From Erythrobacter litoralis HTCC2594 (GTDB lineage Bacteria > Pseudomonadota > Alphaproteobacteria > Sphingomonadales > Sphingomonadaceae): a stretch of 64,000 nucleotides of DNA. Below the pieces are notes generated by a model that saw nothing but the letters and a program-made list of their open reading frames with translations, was not told the origin of the DNA and did no database searches. Position 1 is the stretch's first letter; each line of letters opens with the position of its first letter. The position numbers were made by a program, and so were the translations under genes. Below, piece by piece: positions 39,692 through 50,100 of the stretch. Location: the NCBI RefSeq assembly GCF_000013005.1, contig NC_007722.1, positions 997,501-1,061,500 on the forward strand, in the 5' to 3' direction.

Positions 39692-42034
39692 ATGGAACTT
39701 TCACCCACGATCATTGCCTTGCTTGGTCTGCTGCTCGCCGCTTGGACCGTGGGTGCTGCGTGGCTCATGATTTCAGCAGGGGCGAAGGCCAAGGGGGCGG
39801 AAAGCACGCGCAAGGCTGCGCGCCGCATGGCTCGCTTGCTCGATGAAGCCCCGGCGATCCCTTTGCTCGTCCGCGCCGACGGCCGCATCGAAGGGTCGGA
39901 TCGGCTCGCGCACTGGCTCGGCTTCGACGCATTGCCGCAATTCCTCAGCGAACTGGCGGATGCCGACGATCGCGGGCTGACCAAGGCGCAGCTAAGCGAG
40001 CTATCGGAAAAGGTGCGCCGCGCGCAAAAGTCCGCTGCACCATTTCGCATGAATATCACTGTGCCCGGCTCGCAGCGCAGCCTGGCATTGCGTGGGACTC
40101 TGGCGGATCCGCAGGTTTCGCCCGGCGGAGCAGCCCTGGTGTGGGTTTTCGACTTCAGCGAAAGCGCGACCGAACTCAGCCGCATGCGCGAGGAATCGGC
40201 GCGGGCGAAAGGCGATTTTGCCGCTTTGGTGGGCCTGATCGAAGCGGCACCGATGCCGATGTGGTTTCGCGGCACGGACACCCGGTTACGGCTCGTCAAC
40301 AGCGCCTATGTCGAAGCAGTCGGCGCGGAAAGCGCCGAAGGCGTCGTCGAGGGACAGGTCGAACTGATCGAAAGCGTTGACGGCCTCAGCGCGGCGCAGG
40401 TCGCGGGGCAGGCGGTCCAACACAAGCAATCGGTCGAACGGATCGTCCAGGCGACTATCGGTGGCGAACGTCGCGCATTGCGCGTCTCGGACCTGCCGTT
40501 GGGCGAAGAAGGCGTTGCCGGATACGCGGTCGACATCCAAGAGATGGAAGAGCAGGCGCGCGCGCACCGGGCCTATGCCAAGGCGCAGCGCAACATGCTC
40601 GATCGCCTGTCGGTCGGCGTGGCGCAGTTCGATGCCGAGCGTAAGCTGACTTTTGCCAATCAACCTTTCCGCCGCATCTTCAATATGCGGCTCGGCGGGT
40701 TGGCCGACGGCTTGCCTTTCGAACGCCTGCTCAGCGAGGCCCGCGATGCCGGGCGGACGCCCGAAGTTCGCGATTTTCCAGCTTGGCGGCAGGAGCATGT
40801 CGAGTGGTTCGCGAGCGGCGAAACGCAGGAAGAGGCATGGCCGCTGTCCGACGGGACGCACCTGCGCATCGTGGCGCAACCGATGCCCGATGGCGGCCTT
40901 GCCATCATCGCAGAGGACCGTACCGAGCAGCTGGCGCTGTCGGCCACTCGCGACACCTTGCTGCGCACACGCACGGCGACGCTCGACAGCTTGTTCGAAG
41001 CGCTCGCAGTTTTCGCTCCCGACGGTCATCTGCAGCTGTGGAACCGGAGCTTCGCGAGCACTTGGGGTGTGGAAGCCGAAACGCTGGACGAGCACCCACT
41101 GGTCGACACCATGCTCGAGGAAATCGCCGGTAATCTGGCCAAACCCAAACATATCAAGCGGGTCGGTGAGGTCATCCGTACGGCCACGCTCGACCGGAAC
41201 GAAACCGGCAGCCGGGTCGCGCTGGCCGATGGCCGCACGCTCGAATTCGCCGGCGTTCCGTTGCCCGATGGGAATGGCTTGCTCACCACGCTCGATGTGA
41301 CCGCCAACGAACAGGCGGAAACGGCGCTGCGAGAACGCAACCAGGCGCTCGAACAGGCGGACCAGGTCAAGACACGCTTCCTCGCCAATATGTCCTACGA
41401 ATTCCGCACGCCGCTGACCTCGATCGGCGGCTTTGCCGAGCTGCTGGAGAGTGGTGTCGCGGGCGAACTGTCACCGCAAGGCAGGGAATATGTGCAAGCA
41501 ATCCTCGACTCGGTCGGACGCCTGACCGAGCAGGTCGAGAATGTCCTCGACCTCTCGCAAAGCGAAGCCGGGCTTCTGCCGCTACGGAAGGAAAAACTCG
41601 AACTGCAGCCTTTCGTCACACAGGTAGTGCGCGAGCGCGAGGCAGAGATCGAGGCCAAGGGGCTCTCGCTCGATCTGCGCGGCGGAGCCAATATCAAGGT
41701 CGAAGCCGATCGCCGACAATTGGCGCGGGCGGTTGGACATCTGCTCGACAATGCCATCGTGGCGACGGATCGTGGTGGCAAGATCCTGGTCGATCTGGCC
41801 AAGAAACCCGAGGGCACCCGCATCGTCTTGTCGGATAACGGCGCGGGCATGTCGAGCGAGGAATTGCGCCGGGCGCTTGAAGGTTTGCGCATAAGCGAGG
41901 ATGGCGAGGGGATCGAGCGGCGGCAGGGGCTCGGCATCCCGCTTGCCCGGCAATTGATCGAAGCGCACGGCGGAGACCTCACGATCCAGTCGCAAACCGG
42001 ACTCGGCACTAGCGCGACGATCCTGCTGCCGTGA
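39692..42034 (+). CDS. divL: DivL-type sensor kinase homologue with Tyr in place of the phospho-accepting His
   Basis: A 780-residue membrane protein: N-terminal transmembrane segment (about 7-30), then PAS-type domains (about 240-290, 300-400 and 430-520), then kinase domains. The dimerisation helix reads ANMSYEFRTPLTSIGGFAELL, with Tyr569 where ordinary kinases have His, the hallmark of DivL in Caulobacter. The ATPase domain keeps LLDNAIVATD, LSDNGAGMS and GLGIPLARQLIEAHGG. DivL there works with CckA and phosphorylated DivK to set CtrA activity in the cell cycle. The stop overlaps the tsaE start, so it heads a long coupled run. Confidence 0.9.
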   Translation: MELSPTIIALLGLLLAAWTVGAAWLMISAGAKAKGAESTRKAARRMARLLDEAPAIPLLVRADGRIEGSDRLAHWLGFDALPQFLSELADADDRGLTKAQLSELSEKVRRAQKSAAPFRMNITVPGSQRSLALRGTLADPQVSPGGAALVWVFDFSESATELSRMREESARAKGDFAALVGLIEAAPMPMWFRGTDTRLRLVNSAYVEAVGAESAEGVVEGQVELIESVDGLSAAQVAGQAVQHKQSVERIVQATIGGERRALRVSDLPLGEEGVAGYAVDIQEMEEQARAHRAYAKAQRNMLDRLSVGVAQFDAERKLTFANQPFRRIFNMRLGGLADGLPFERLLSEARDAGRTPEVRDFPAWRQEHVEWFASGETQEEAWPLSDGTHLRIVAQPMPDGGLAIIAEDRTEQLALSATRDTLLRTRTATLDSLFEALAVFAPDGHLQLWNRSFASTWGVEAETLDEHPLVDTMLEEIAGNLAKPKHIKRVGEVIRTATLDRNETGSRVALADGRTLEFAGVPLPDGNGLLTTLDVTANEQAETALRERNQALEQADQVKTRFLANMSYEFRTPLTSIGGFAELLESGVAGELSPQGREYVQAILDSVGRLTEQVENVLDLSQSEAGLLPLRKEKLELQPFVTQVVREREAEIEAKGLSLDLRGGANIKVEADRRQLARAVGHLLDNAIVATDRGGKILVDLAKKPEGTRIVLSDNGAGMSSEELRRALEGLRISEDGEGIERRQGLGIPLARQLIEAHGGDLTIQSQTGLGTSATILLP

Positions 42035-42468
42035 TCGTGCGGCTGCCCGACCTTGCAGCCGTCGAGGCCTTCGGTGCGCGCATCGCTGCCAAACTGGGTG
42101 TGGGCGATGTCGTTGCGCTTTCCGGTACGCTCGGTGCAGGCAAAACGACGCTGTCTCGCGCGATCCTGCACGGGCTTGGGTATGCGGGCGAAGTACCTTC
42201 GCCGACATTCACGATCATCGAGACTTACGATTCGCTCGATCCACCAGTCGTGCATGCCGATTTCTACCGGCTGGATGATCCGTCCGAGATTGAAGAACTC
42301 GGCCTAGAAGATTACCGCGAGGGTGCAGTCCTGCTGGCCGAGTGGCCTGACAAGGCTGGCGGCTTTGCCAATGAGCCGGCATGTCTTTCAATTACGTTGG
42401 AAATTATGGACGAAGGCCGCCGTGCGATTGTCGAAGGCGGTGCCGATTGGCTAGAGCGCATGCCATGA
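42031..42468 (+). CDS. tsaE: tRNA threonylcarbamoyladenosine ATPase subunit TsaE
   Basis: ATPase partner of TsaBD in making t6A37 on ANN-decoding tRNAs. The 145 residues have the Walker A GTLGAGKTTLSRAIL (32-46), SPTFTIIETYDS, VVHADFYRLDDPSEIEELGL, and the conserved Trp of LAEWPDKA. The start is a GTG overlapping the divL stop (4 bp), and its own stop overlaps the amgK ATG (4 bp). The length is standard. Confidence 0.94.
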   Translation: MIVRLPDLAAVEAFGARIAAKLGVGDVVALSGTLGAGKTTLSRAILHGLGYAGEVPSPTFTIIETYDSLDPPVVHADFYRLDDPSEIEELGLEDYREGAVLLAEWPDKAGGFANEPACLSITLEIMDEGRRAIVEGGADWLERMP

Positions 42469-43466
42469 GCGAAAGCGTCGATGCGCTGCCCGACGGCGGC
42501 AAGGAGTTTCTCGATCACGCCGGTTGGGCCGCATGCGTCGTCGATACCATCCCGGGCGATGCCAGCTTCAGGCGCTATTTCCGCCTTCGCAAGGGCAGGG
42601 AGCGCGCGATGCTCATGCACGCTCCGCCCCCGCACGAAGACCCGAAGCCCTTTCTCGACGTGGCGCATTGGCTGCATGATAACGGGCTGCGAGCGCCGGA
42701 GATCTTTGCGGAAGATGCTGGCGCAGGTTGGGTGCTGACCGAAGACTTCGGCAATGACAGGATGCGGGACTGGCTGGACGACCATCCCGAAGGCGAGCAC
42801 GGCGCTTATGCTTCGGCCATCGATGCGCTCGTTCCACTCCATCGTATAGAAGCCGGACCCTTCCCCGCTTACGATCTGGCGACTTATGTGCGCGAGGCCA
42901 AGCTGCTGACCGAATGGTACACGCCGACTATGGGTCTAGATGTCGATGCCGCACAGTACGAGGCTGCGTGGCACGCGGCGCTTGCGCCATTGCTGGAACG
43001 GCAGGGCAAGGGCGTGACTGTGCTGCGCGATTACCATGCCGAGAACATCATGCTGCTCGATCCCTCGGAAGATGGTTCGGGCGAGCAAGGCCTGATCGAT
43101 TTTCAGGACGCATTGGCGGGCCACCCGGCCTACGACCTCGTATCGCTGCTGCAGGATGCGAGGCGAGACGTTGCGCCTGCGCTCGAAGCGCAAATGCTCG
43201 AGCGCTACAAGGCGCAGGTCGATGTGGGCGAGCATTTCGATGCCGATTACGCGCTGCTCGGCGCGCAGCGAAACGCCAAGATCGTCGGCATCTTCACTCG
43301 GCTCTACAAGCGCGATGGCAAGCCGCGTTACCTCGATTTCATCCCCCGCGTCTGGGAGGCGATGGAGCGCGATTTGAAGCACCCGGCGCTTGGCCCGGTG
43401 GCAGAATGGTTTGCCACCAATATCCCGGCACAATTGCGCGAGACGGGTGGAGGCAAAATCGCGTGA
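42465..43466 (+). CDS. amgK: Anomeric MurNAc/GlcNAc kinase AmgK (APH-fold)
   Basis: Phosphorylates recycled MurNAc/GlcNAc at the anomeric position for cell-wall recycling. The 333-residue aminoglycoside-phosphotransferase fold has the catalytic segment RDYHAENIMLL (Asp189, Asn194) and the metal-binding GLIDFQDALAGHPAYDL. The start MSESVDALPD is fixed by ATGA overlap with tsaE. The following gene encodes a MurU-type nucleotidyltransferase, and this pairing is what supports AmgK over a general APH annotation. Confidence 0.88.
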   Translation: MSESVDALPDGGKEFLDHAGWAACVVDTIPGDASFRRYFRLRKGRERAMLMHAPPPHEDPKPFLDVAHWLHDNGLRAPEIFAEDAGAGWVLTEDFGNDRMRDWLDDHPEGEHGAYASAIDALVPLHRIEAGPFPAYDLATYVREAKLLTEWYTPTMGLDVDAAQYEAAWHAALAPLLERQGKGVTVLRDYHAENIMLLDPSEDGSGEQGLIDFQDALAGHPAYDLVSLLQDARRDVAPALEAQMLERYKAQVDVGEHFDADYALLGAQRNAKIVGIFTRLYKRDGKPRYLDFIPRVWEAMERDLKHPALGPVAEWFATNIPAQLRETGGGKIA

Positions 43467-44179
43467 GCAGGCTCGTATCCGACACCGCGATGGTCATGGC
43501 CGCAGGCATGGGCAAGCGCATGCGTCCGCTGACAGCGACGCAGCCGAAACCGCTGGTGCGAGTCGCTGGCAAGCCTTTGATCGATCACACACTCGACCGG
43601 CTGGCCGATGCCGGGGTGAGCAAGGCCGTCGTCAATCTGCATTATCTTGCCGATGCGCTCGAAGCGCACGTGCTGGAACGCGCCAACCCCACAATCACGA
43701 TCTCGGACGAGCGTGACCTGTTGCTGGAAACCGGCGGCGGGATGATCAAGGCGCAGGCGCAGTTGCCCGACCCGTTTTTCTGCCTCAACTCAGACAACAT
43801 CTGGCTCGACGGTCCGCGCAACGCGTTTCACGAGCTCTCTGCGCGATGGGACCCTGAGCGTATGGATGCGCTGTTGCTGGTCGTACCGCATGCGCGGGCA
43901 ATGAATTTTGCCGGGAAGGGCGATTTCTATCTCGACCCGGAAGGCCGGATCAAGCGTCGCCAGCCCGGCCGAATTGCGCCGTTCATCTATACCGGTATTC
44001 AGGTGGTCTCGCATCGGCTGCTGCGCGATCCGCCGGAAGGCAAGTTCTCGACCAACATCCTGTGGAACCGGGCGCTGGAGGAAGAGCGGCTGTTCGGTTT
44101 GCCGTTTACCGGATTGTGGTTCGAAGTCGGCACGCCGGAGGCGATCCGCCCGACCGAGGAGGCGCTCGCGGGTGCCTGA
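43463..44179 (+). CDS. murU: N-acetylmuramate alpha-1-phosphate uridylyltransferase (MurU-type)
   Basis: Turns MurNAc-1-phosphate into UDP-MurNAc, bypassing de novo synthesis. The 238-residue nucleotidyltransferase begins with MVMAAGMGKRMRPLTATQPKPL (G-x-G-x-R...P-K-P), followed by LLLETGGGMIKA, FFCLNSDNIW and FIYTGIQVVS. The GTG start overlaps the amgK stop by 4 bp. Resemblance to mannose-1-phosphate guanylyltransferases is a caution, but the amgK neighbour settles it. The addB start lies inside its last codons. Confidence 0.88.
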   Translation: MSRLVSDTAMVMAAGMGKRMRPLTATQPKPLVRVAGKPLIDHTLDRLADAGVSKAVVNLHYLADALEAHVLERANPTITISDERDLLLETGGGMIKAQAQLPDPFFCLNSDNIWLDGPRNAFHELSARWDPERMDALLLVVPHARAMNFAGKGDFYLDPEGRIKRRQPGRIAPFIYTGIQVVSHRLLRDPPEGKFSTNILWNRALEEERLFGLPFTGLWFEVGTPEAIRPTEEALAGA

Positions 44180-47156
44180 CGGCAAGGCCTCGCGACCCGG
44201 TCCGCAGGTCTATTCGATCGCGGCCCATCGCGGCTTTGCCGATGCCTTGGTGGCGGGGCTGGTCCCCCGCTACGCCGAGGACGGCCTGGGTCTGGCCCGG
44301 CTGACCCTGTTGCTTCCTAGCACCCGCGCCATGCGGACTGTCAGCGAGGCTTTCATTCGGCATTTTGGCGAGATCGGCGTGAAGGGGATGCTGATGCCCC
44401 GCATGGCGGCGATCGGCGATCTCGACCTCGACGAGACCCTAGGCAGCTTGCTCGATCCGCTCGGCGCATCGGACATCCCTCCTGCTGTCGATCCGACTTA
44501 TCGCTGGTTGCGGCTCGCTGAAGTCCTGCGCGACGTAATGGGCGATGACGCGCCGCAAGGAGCATCGCTGTTCGTGCTCGCTCGCGAGACCGCGCAAACC
44601 ATGGACCGCTTGCTGGTCGAGGATATCGGACCGGAGGAATTGCTGCAGGATCGTGTCCTCGACCTGTTCGACCGCGATCTGGCCAAGCATTGGCAAGACA
44701 ACCTTCGCCGCTTTGCGAAAGTGCAGCAATTCTGGCTTGCAGAACTTGGTGAACGCGGCGCACTCGATGCCGCGGCCAGGCGCAATCGCCTGTTCGAGCG
44801 AGCGGCGAAGCGCTGGAAGGCCGAACCGCCGGCCACCCCAATTGTTGCTGCGGGTGTGACCAGCGCTGCTCCGGCCCTCGCGCGCTTGCTGCGCGTAGTA
44901 TCCGAATTGCCGCAGGGTGCGGTGATCCTTCCCGATCTCGACCTGACTATGGACGCAGCCGTGTGGGAAGAGCTCGGCCGCGCCGGCGCGCCTGCCGCAT
45001 CTGGCGGCGCGCCTTTCGCCAAGGACGACGCGGTTACGCATCCGCAATATCACTTGAAGCTGCTGCTCAATCGCATGGGCGTGTCGCGCGATGAAATACA
45101 GCCTTGGCACCGCAAGGGTTCAGGGGCTGCGCGGTCCGAACGCAGCCATGCGGTCAGCGCGGTCTTCCTGCCGCCGGAAGCGAGCAAGGTCTGGGTCGAC
45201 CTGCCGTCCGAGAAACGACATCTGTCGGGTATTCGGCTGATGGAATTGCCCAATCCGGAAGCCGAAGCGCAGGCGGTGGCGCTTGCTGTACGTCAGGCGC
45301 TAGCTGAGCCCGAGCGGCGGGTCGCGGTGATCACCCCCGATCGCAATCTGGCCCGGCGTGTCGTCCATCATTTGCGGCGGTGGAACATCGAAGCCGATGA
45401 TTCGGCAGGACGGCCGCTCGCGCAGACGACCGCCGGACGGCTGTTCCTGTTGCTGGCCGAAGTCATGGGCACGAACGCGGCACCGGTTCCGCTGATGGCG
45501 CTTTTAGGTCATCCCTTGGTCCGACAGGGCGAGGAGCGGCGGCAATGGCTGCGCGACCTGCGCGCTCTTGAACGCAAGCTACGCGGGTCGAGGCCAGCAC
45601 CGGGATTAGCGGCAATACGCCCCGTTGCGCGCGAGGCGCAGGTCATCGACTGGTGGGAAGAGGTGGAGGCGTTGCTCGGTCCGCTTGCAGGAACGGACGA
45701 TCCTCTTTCGCTCGCCGATTGTTTAGACACCCTCGCCGCTGTGGGGGAGGCGCTATGCGGCGAGGCACTATGGGCGCAGGAAGATGGGCGCGCGCTTTCG
45801 GCCACGGTGGAGGATCTGCGCCAGCATGCCCGCGCTGTCGGAACGCAGATCAGACGCGCCGACGCCCATGCGATCCTGACCGATGCGATGGACCAGGTCG
45901 CGGTGCGCCCGCCCTATGGCGGGCACCCCCGGGTAGCGATTTACGGCTTGCTCGAAGCGCGCATGAGCCGGGCGGACCTGGTCATCTGTGCTGGCTTGAA
46001 CGAAGGCAGTTGGCCGGGGCGTCCCTCGGTCGATCCGCTGCTGGCCCCGCCGGTCCTGCGAGCACTCGGCGTGCCCGGAGCCGACTTCCGCATCGGCCTG
46101 TCCGCGCACGATCTTGCCGGGGCCCTGGGCGCGCCTGAAGTGCTGCTGAGCCGGTCGGAGCGCGATGCCGAAGGACCGGCTATCCCGTCGCGCTTCTTGT
46201 TGCGGGTCAAGGCGCTGCTGGGCGAGTTGCTGGAGCGTTACGAAGAGCGTGACCTGCCGCGCCTCGCCGAACGTATCGACGATGCTCCTCTCGAACCGCG
46301 CTATCAGCGGCCCGAGCCGATGCCGAGCGCAGAGGAGCGGCGCGAACGGATCAGCGTTACCGCGCTCGACCGGCTGCGGTCCGACCCCTACCAGTTTTAT
46401 GCCAGCGCAATTTTGCGATTGAAGGAGCTAGACGGTCTCGACGCTGAGCCTACGCCTGCGTGGCAAGGGCAATTGGCGCACGATATCCTCGAGCATTGGC
46501 ATGAACATGGCGGCAGCCTACCAGATATCGCCAAGGCCAAGCTCACCGAAATGGATCACCACCCGCTGACACGCGCCCTGTGGGAGCCGCGCTTGATGAA
46601 AGCGCTCGAATGGGTCGCGAGCGAGATCGAAGGCGATATGGATCGTACGCCCGTGCTGTGGGAGAAATGGGGCGAGATCGAGCATCGCGGCGTGACCATT
46701 TTCGGACGGATCGACAGGCTGGATCGCCTGGCCGACGGCACATTCGCGGTGGTCGATTACAAGACCGGCAGCCCGCCGAGCGGGTCGCAGGTGGAGGCAG
46801 GATACGCGCTGCAATTGGGCACGCTCGGCCTGATGGTCGGCAAGGGCGGGTTCGCCAAGCATGGCATCCATGGTGCCGCTTCCGCGTTCGAATACTGGTC
46901 GCTGGCCAAAGCCAAGAGCGCGACGCACGAGACCGGCTTCGGCTATATCGAAACGCCGCTGAAGATTTCCGGCAAGCGCAGCGGGATCGATCCCGAGGAA
47001 TTTCTCCCGAAAGCCGCGGATTATCTCGACGACGCGCTCTCTCGCTGGGTTCTCGGCGATGAGCCTTTCACAGCGCGCCTTAATCCCGATGCGCCCGGGT
47101 ACGACACCTACGACCAGCTGATGCGCCTCGATGAATGGCAAGGGAGGGAGGAATGA
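44172..47156 (+). CDS. addB: Double-strand break repair protein AddB
   Basis: Second subunit of the AddAB helicase-nuclease that resects double-strand breaks, the alphaproteobacterial counterpart of RecBCD. The 994 residues contain LTLLLPSTRAMRTVSEAF near the start, AVITPDRNLARRVVHHLRRW, GLLEARMSRADLVICAGLNEGSWPG, and a C-terminal nuclease domain with GRIDRLDRLADGTFAVVDYKTGS. The GTG start overlaps murU by 8 bp; the open frame upstream is antisense-like sequence and is not used. Coupled to addA by ATGA. Confidence 0.93.
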   Translation: MPDGKASRPGPQVYSIAAHRGFADALVAGLVPRYAEDGLGLARLTLLLPSTRAMRTVSEAFIRHFGEIGVKGMLMPRMAAIGDLDLDETLGSLLDPLGASDIPPAVDPTYRWLRLAEVLRDVMGDDAPQGASLFVLARETAQTMDRLLVEDIGPEELLQDRVLDLFDRDLAKHWQDNLRRFAKVQQFWLAELGERGALDAAARRNRLFERAAKRWKAEPPATPIVAAGVTSAAPALARLLRVVSELPQGAVILPDLDLTMDAAVWEELGRAGAPAASGGAPFAKDDAVTHPQYHLKLLLNRMGVSRDEIQPWHRKGSGAARSERSHAVSAVFLPPEASKVWVDLPSEKRHLSGIRLMELPNPEAEAQAVALAVRQALAEPERRVAVITPDRNLARRVVHHLRRWNIEADDSAGRPLAQTTAGRLFLLLAEVMGTNAAPVPLMALLGHPLVRQGEERRQWLRDLRALERKLRGSRPAPGLAAIRPVAREAQVIDWWEEVEALLGPLAGTDDPLSLADCLDTLAAVGEALCGEALWAQEDGRALSATVEDLRQHARAVGTQIRRADAHAILTDAMDQVAVRPPYGGHPRVAIYGLLEARMSRADLVICAGLNEGSWPGRPSVDPLLAPPVLRALGVPGADFRIGLSAHDLAGALGAPEVLLSRSERDAEGPAIPSRFLLRVKALLGELLERYEERDLPRLAERIDDAPLEPRYQRPEPMPSAEERRERISVTALDRLRSDPYQFYASAILRLKELDGLDAEPTPAWQGQLAHDILEHWHEHGGSLPDIAKAKLTEMDHHPLTRALWEPRLMKALEWVASEIEGDMDRTPVLWEKWGEIEHRGVTIFGRIDRLDRLADGTFAVVDYKTGSPPSGSQVEAGYALQLGTLGLMVGKGGFAKHGIHGAASAFEYWSLAKAKSATHETGFGYIETPLKISGKRSGIDPEEFLPKAADYLDDALSRWVLGDEPFTARLNPDAPGYDTYDQLMRLDEWQGREE

Positions 47157-50100
47157 GCCGCAAGCAGCTCGTTTTCCCGCTCGAGGGCAACCAGGCCGCT
47201 GCCGTCGATCCGCGCGACAGCGTGTGGCTTTCCGCGAGCGCGGGGACCGGCAAGACGCAGGTCCTGTCGGCGCGCGTGTTGCGCCTGCTGCTGCAAAAGC
47301 ACTGCGAGCCGGAATCGCTGCTGTGCCTGACTTTCACCAAGGCCGGCGCGGCCGAGATGGCGACGCGCGTCAACGATGTGCTGGCGAGCTGGGTCCGGAT
47401 GAAGGACGGCGATCTGGCCGCCGATCTCAAGGCCATCGGCGCGCCGATCGATGACGCGACGCGGGCGCGGGCGCGGACGCTGTTCGCCAAGGTGCTCGAT
47501 TGCCCGGGCGGCGGTCTCAGGATCGATACGATCCACGCCTTCTCCCAATGGCTGCTGGCTGCGTTCCCGGAGGAATCGGACCTGGTCCCCGGCACCCGCG
47601 CCATGGAAGATCGCGAGCGCGAGCTGCTGGCCCGTGAAGTACTGTCGGAACTGCTTCTGGCAGCGGAAGAAGACGATCTCGATGCGCTGGCGATGCTGTC
47701 GATAAAGCATGGCCCCGACGGCGCGAAATCATGGCTGATGCGCTGCGCCGATGCGCTCGACCTGTGGACCGGGTCCGACGGCTGGCAGCCGCCGATGCGC
47801 GAGCGGGTCCTGCGCCTGCTCGGCCTTCCTTCCGACTATGGCGAAGACGATGTCGCCGTTCTCTGCAGCGATGACGCGTTTGCCATGCCGGAACTGCGGC
47901 ATTGCATCGCAACGCTGGAGGATTGGGGCACCAAGGGTGCTGTCGAAGCCGTCGAGGCTGTGCGTGACTGGATGGCAGGTGACGCCAAGGCGCGGCTTGC
48001 CGGCATCGGTGTCTTCAATGGCACCCTGTTCACGGCGACGGGAGAAAAGCCCAAGAACCTGCACCACATCGCCAAGCGCGACGAGGGTTACGAAGCGCAA
48101 GCACTGGCGGTGCTCGATGCCGTGAATGCCGTGCACGAAAAAATGGGCCTGCTCGCGCTGGCGGAGTATCTCGTCCCGGCGCTCACGCTCGGCCGTAACT
48201 TCGCGCTGGCGTGGGACGATCGCAAGCGGCGCGAAGGGCTGATCGATTTCGACGACCAGATCCGCCGCGCCTCGCAATTGCTAAAGAACAGCGCGCTGGC
48301 AGACTGGATTCGCTACAAGCTCGACCGGCAATTCGATCACATCCTCGTCGACGAAGCGCAGGACACCAACCAGGCGCAATGGGATATTATCCGCGCGCTG
48401 ACAGGCGATTTCTTCACCGGCTTCGGGCAGCGCGAAGACAAGCTGCGCACGATCTTCGTCGTCGGCGATTACAAGCAAGCGATCTTCGGCTTCCAGGGCA
48501 CCAGCCCGCAGAATTTCGCCGCCCAGAAAGAGATTTACCGACGCGAGATCGACGCAGCGATCGCCAATGCCGAGGCACTGGCGCGCGACACACGCAGCAA
48601 GCCGGTGGTCGACCTGCGCGCGTTGCAGGACCTTGGCCTCGACCGGAGTTATCGCACGGCGCAGCCGGTGCTCGATTTCGTCGATCATGCCATCGAGGCG
48701 ATCGGCCACACATCGATCGGCCTGGAGCGCGAAGCCGACCGTCACGAAGGCGATACGCGGCCGGGATACGTCGCACTGTGGGAGCCGGTCGTCGCAGGCG
48801 CTGAGGACGATGGGGAGCCCAGCGAGGAAGGCTGGCTGCCCGGTCCCGAGCGCGCGATGGCGGACCGAATCGCCGACCAGGTTCGCGAATGGCTCGACAA
48901 GGGACATCCACTGGCCAAGGGCACCAAGCGCAATGCAGGACCCGGCGACATCATGGTGCTGGTGCGCAAGCGCCGCGAGCTCGCAGGACTGATCGTGGCA
49001 CGCCTCCATGCGCGCGGCGTGCCGGTGGCCGGTGTCGATCGCCTTCGGCTGGGCGCGCCGCTGGCGGTCAAGGACCTGATGGCCGCGCTGCGCTTTGCCG
49101 CGCAGCCGCTTGATGACCTCAGCCTGGCGAACTTGCTGGTCTCGCCGCTCGGCGGCTGGTCGCAGGAGGATTTGCTCGAGCACGGATATCGACCCGACAA
49201 GGTCCGCTTGTGGGATCACCTCCGCAAAAGCGAGCATCCCTTCGTCGTTGAAACGGTTGAGCGCTTGCGCCAGCTCCTCCAGCGGGTCGACTATGAATTG
49301 CCCGAAGCGTTGCTGCACTGGATCCTGACCGGCCCGTGGCGAGGTCGCGCAAAGCTTGTCGCACGGCTCGGGCGCGAAGCGAATGATCCGATTGATGAAC
49401 TGGTCAACGCCGCTTTTGCCTATTCGGCGACCGACACGGCGAGCGTGCAGGGCTTCATTCAGTGGTTCGATGCAGGCGAGGGCGAGTTGAAACGAGAGCC
49501 CGGCGGTGATGACGGGCTGGTCCGGGTGATGACTGTCCATGGTTCGAAGGGCCTGCAGGCACCTATCGTGATACTCGCCGATGCTACCGGGAACCCCGAT
49601 GCTTCGCGCACGGGCGGGCTGGAGCTGCAAGAAGATACCAGCGGCAAGAGCGTGCCGATCCCGGCGCTGCCGAAAGACGAAAAGCACGGCCCGGTGGCCG
49701 AAGCGGAACAGGCCGCCAAGGCCGCCGAGCGGGAGGAGCATTGGCGCTTGCTCTACGTCGCCATGACCCGCGCGGAAGAGGCGCTCTATGTCGGCGGTGC
49801 GCTCGGACAGCGCGAACTGAAGAAAGGACCGGCGGAAGATAGTTGGTATGCGCGCCTCGAGCCGTTGTTCTTGGACGACGCATTGGCCGATCCGATCTGG
49901 GGCGCGCGACGGGAGCGAGGGGCTTTGCCTGAGCCGATCGTTTCAAGCGGCGATGTCGATCCACCTGCGCAGATCAACCTTCCGGATTGGGCCACGCAGC
50001 CGATCGGGCCGGAACCAAAACCGCCGCGCCCGCTCGCGCCGTCCTCGGCTGGCGAGGAGCAGGGTGCCAGCCCGCCCTTGCCGCCGGAAATCGCCGCTCA

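Noticed and set aside
41390-41410. Sensor kinase inactivated by mutation of its phospho-accepting His
   Set aside because: Tyr at this site is the defining feature of DivL proteins, so it is better read as a DivL homologue than as a broken gene.
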